Source: CAWBLP01 sp963789495 (GTDB taxonomy: Bacteria > Pseudomonadota > Alphaproteobacteria > Acetobacterales > Acetobacteraceae). From it: a stretch of 64,000 nucleotides of DNA. A model generated the notes under the pieces. It was not told the DNA's origin, made no database searches, and saw nothing but the letters and a program-made list of their open reading frames with translations. The position numbers were made by a program, and so were the translations under genes. The DNA is taken from the NCBI GenBank assembly GCA_963789495.1, contig CAWBLP010000013.1, forward strand, positions 1 through 64,000, read 5' to 3'. Positions 62,692-64,000 of this stretch are shown in pieces (the first letter of the stretch is position 1; each line of letters begins with the position of its first letter).

Positions 62692-62881
62692 CGCGTGTTT
62701 CCTTGCAGGTCTGTCCGGTCCACTCCACCGGCTGCCGATGGCAGAACGGACAGGATAACGAAACTCGGCGCGGTCGAAAGTGTCGGCCGCGCAGCAAAAT
62801 AGCCAAGGCCGGTGGCTGTGGCGTTGATCTTGCTCAAGCCGGGCTCGCCAGGAGCAGGCAGCCGGGAGGGCAGGGCGGCCG

Positions 62882-63694
62882 TCAGGCAAGCGGCCGGCCT
62901 GGCCTGGTGAGCCGGTCGAGGCGCAGCCGCTGGCGGTCGTCGGTCAGGCGTCGGACGGCCAGCAAGGCGACCGCGACCGCGGCCAGGCCGGAGCCGCCCG
63001 CCAACAGGAAAATCAGCAGAATCTGGTATTTCGCCGCTTCCAGTGGGTCCATGCCGGCCAGGATCTGGCCGGTCATGATGCCGGGCAGGGTGATGATGCC
63101 GGCGGCGGACATCTGGTTGATCAGCGGCAGCAGGGCGCGTCGGACCGACAGTCGCACCAACGGCCGGATCGCCTGGCCGAACGGTGCGCCGAGGGCAAGC
63201 TGCGCCTCGATCGCCGCGCGCTCCCGCACCACGCCGCTAAGCACCGAATCCAGCGCGAGCGAGGCGCCGTTCAGCACGCTGCCCAGCACGATGCCGGCCA
63301 GCGGGATGGCGTAATGCGGGTCGTACCAGGGCTGCGGCCGGATCGCCGTGGTCAGCGCCAGGATCGCCGTCAGGAAGGTCGCCAGCAGCACCGCGCCGCC
63401 GCCGACTGCGTAGTTGCCGAGGCGCCCCAGCCGCTGCTCGGGGCGGGCCGCCACCTCGCGCGCCGCGATCGCCACCATCACCAGCACCACCGCCAGGGTG
63501 ATCCAGGGCGAGGCGATCGCGAACACCGCGCGCAGCACGAAGCCGACCACCACAAGCTGCACCACCATGCGCAGCGCTGCCCAGATCAGTGAGCGATGCA
63601 AGCCGAGCCGCAGCGCCAGCGACAGCCCCGCGTCGAGCACGATCAATGCGGCGGCGATCGCGACGTCGGCCGGCGACAGCAGGATCGGTGTCAT
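62882..63694 (-). CDS. fetB: iron export ABC transporter permease FetB
   Basis: This is a 270-residue membrane protein of the FetB/YbbM (UPF0014) family. It has about seven spans with the conserved GIVLGSVLNGASLALD, EAQLALGAPFGQAIRPLVR and GIITLPGIMTGQILAGMDP. With FetA it exports iron and protects against oxidative stress. Its ATG at 63694 overlaps the fetA stop by four bases. Confidence 0.92.
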   Translation of the reverse strand: MTPILLSPADVAIAAALIVLDAGLSLALRLGLHRSLIWAALRMVVQLVVVGFVLRAVFAIASPWITLAVVLVMVAIAAREVAARPEQRLGRLGNYAVGGGAVLLATFLTAILALTTAIRPQPWYDPHYAIPLAGIVLGSVLNGASLALDSVLSGVVRERAAIEAQLALGAPFGQAIRPLVRLSVRRALLPLINQMSAAGIITLPGIMTGQILAGMDPLEAAKYQILLIFLLAGGSGLAAVAVALLAVRRLTDDRQRLRLDRLTRPGRPLA

Positions 63695-64000
63695 GCCGCC
63701 ACCAGCCGGCGCTGCTCCATGCGGAAGCGCCGGTCGCCCAGCCGCGCCGCCTGCTCCGGACTGTGCGAGACCAGCAGGATCGTCGTGCCGCCGGCCAGGC
63801 GTTCGCGCAGCAGGTCCTCCACCAGGGCGGTGCTGTCCTGGTCCAGTGCGCCGGTCGGTTCATCCAGCAGCAGCACCGGCGGATCCAGCAGCAGGCTGCG
63901 GATCAGGGCCAGGCGTTGCCGCTCGCCGGTGGACAGGCGGATGACGGCGCTGTCCAGCAGTGCGGCGGCGAGGCCGAACCGCTGCGCCAGCCGGCGGGCG
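63691..64000 (-). CDS. fetA: iron export ABC transporter ATP-binding protein FetA, C-terminal part
   Basis: About 102 residues are visible before the right window edge. The signature RLSTGERQRLALIRSLLL, Walker B VLLLDEPTGALD and switch-His ILLVSHSPEQAARLGD identify an ABC ATPase. Coupling to fetB makes FetA the natural call. The Walker A half lies outside the window. Confidence 0.88.
   Translation of the reverse strand, partial: ARRLAQRFGLAAALLDSAVIRLSTGERQRLALIRSLLLDPPVLLLDEPTGALDQDSTALVEDLLRERLAGGTTILLVSHSPEQAARLGDRRFRMEQRRLVAA

Overview
The window is high-GC DNA whose gene content fits an alphaproteobacterium, most likely of the family Acetobacteraceae. The pointers are acnA divergent from ccmA, a PaoABC-type periplasmic aldehyde oxidoreductase, a large Hint-domain repeat protein, an aldehyde dehydrogenase followed by a DUF779 gene, and many G/C-rich palindromic intergenic repeats. 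No rRNA, tRNA or CRISPR array was seen. The genus is inference; no database was searched.

Layout. 1-0.85 kb: end of an IS21-type element inside an IS66-like transposase remnant. 1-11 kb: two sulfotransferases, aconitase, ccmA, a PhyH dioxygenase, and aldehyde dehydrogenase plus DUF779. 11-16 kb: leftward operon cysG-cysJ-cysI plus a small membrane protein (assimilatory sulfite reduction and siroheme). 17-20 kb: leftward aroQ-hisC-tyrC set for aromatic amino acids. 20-26 kb: a protein with 55-residue tandem repeats, a short CDF transporter, nitronate monooxygenase, SDR and GST. 26-30 kb: a membrane-fusion/ABC export operon with an FNR/FixK-like box upstream. 30-33 kb: an esterase-like hydrolase and a Tat-exported binding protein. 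33-38 kb: oxidoreductase, desaturase, GFA protein and NikR, with two copies of a CACAGAGG inverted repeat, the second split by an IS5-family element. 38-54 kb: CocE-type hydrolase, PhyH, MlrC, 2H phosphoesterase, paoABC, a phosphatase, PaiB, a receiver protein, holC-pepA and tsaC. 54-64 kb: Hint protein, an IS110-family element, macro-domain protein, CorA, glpD, CBS-BON protein and fetAB.

The most notable feature is the IS110-family element at about 57.36-58.65 kb. It splits a 234-237 bp palindromic intergenic repeat that is intact at 17.0 and 40.2 kb. The split leaves a CT dinucleotide at both ends. The 5' non-coding end can fold as a bridge RNA of the IS621 kind. One internal loop carries sequences that match the left target and are complementary to the right target of the split repeat. 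A second loop carries a sequence that matches the element's own right end. The guides match the split copy exactly and mismatch the two intact copies. This gives a self-consistent reading of an RNA-guided recombinase programmed against a dispersed repeat.

Several otherwise normal genes carry apparent frameshifts (cysJ, an EthD gene, tyrC, the membrane-fusion gene, glpD), some of them in short homopolymers. This may mean indel errors in the assembly rather than true pseudogenes, so these are annotated as frameshifted CDS.
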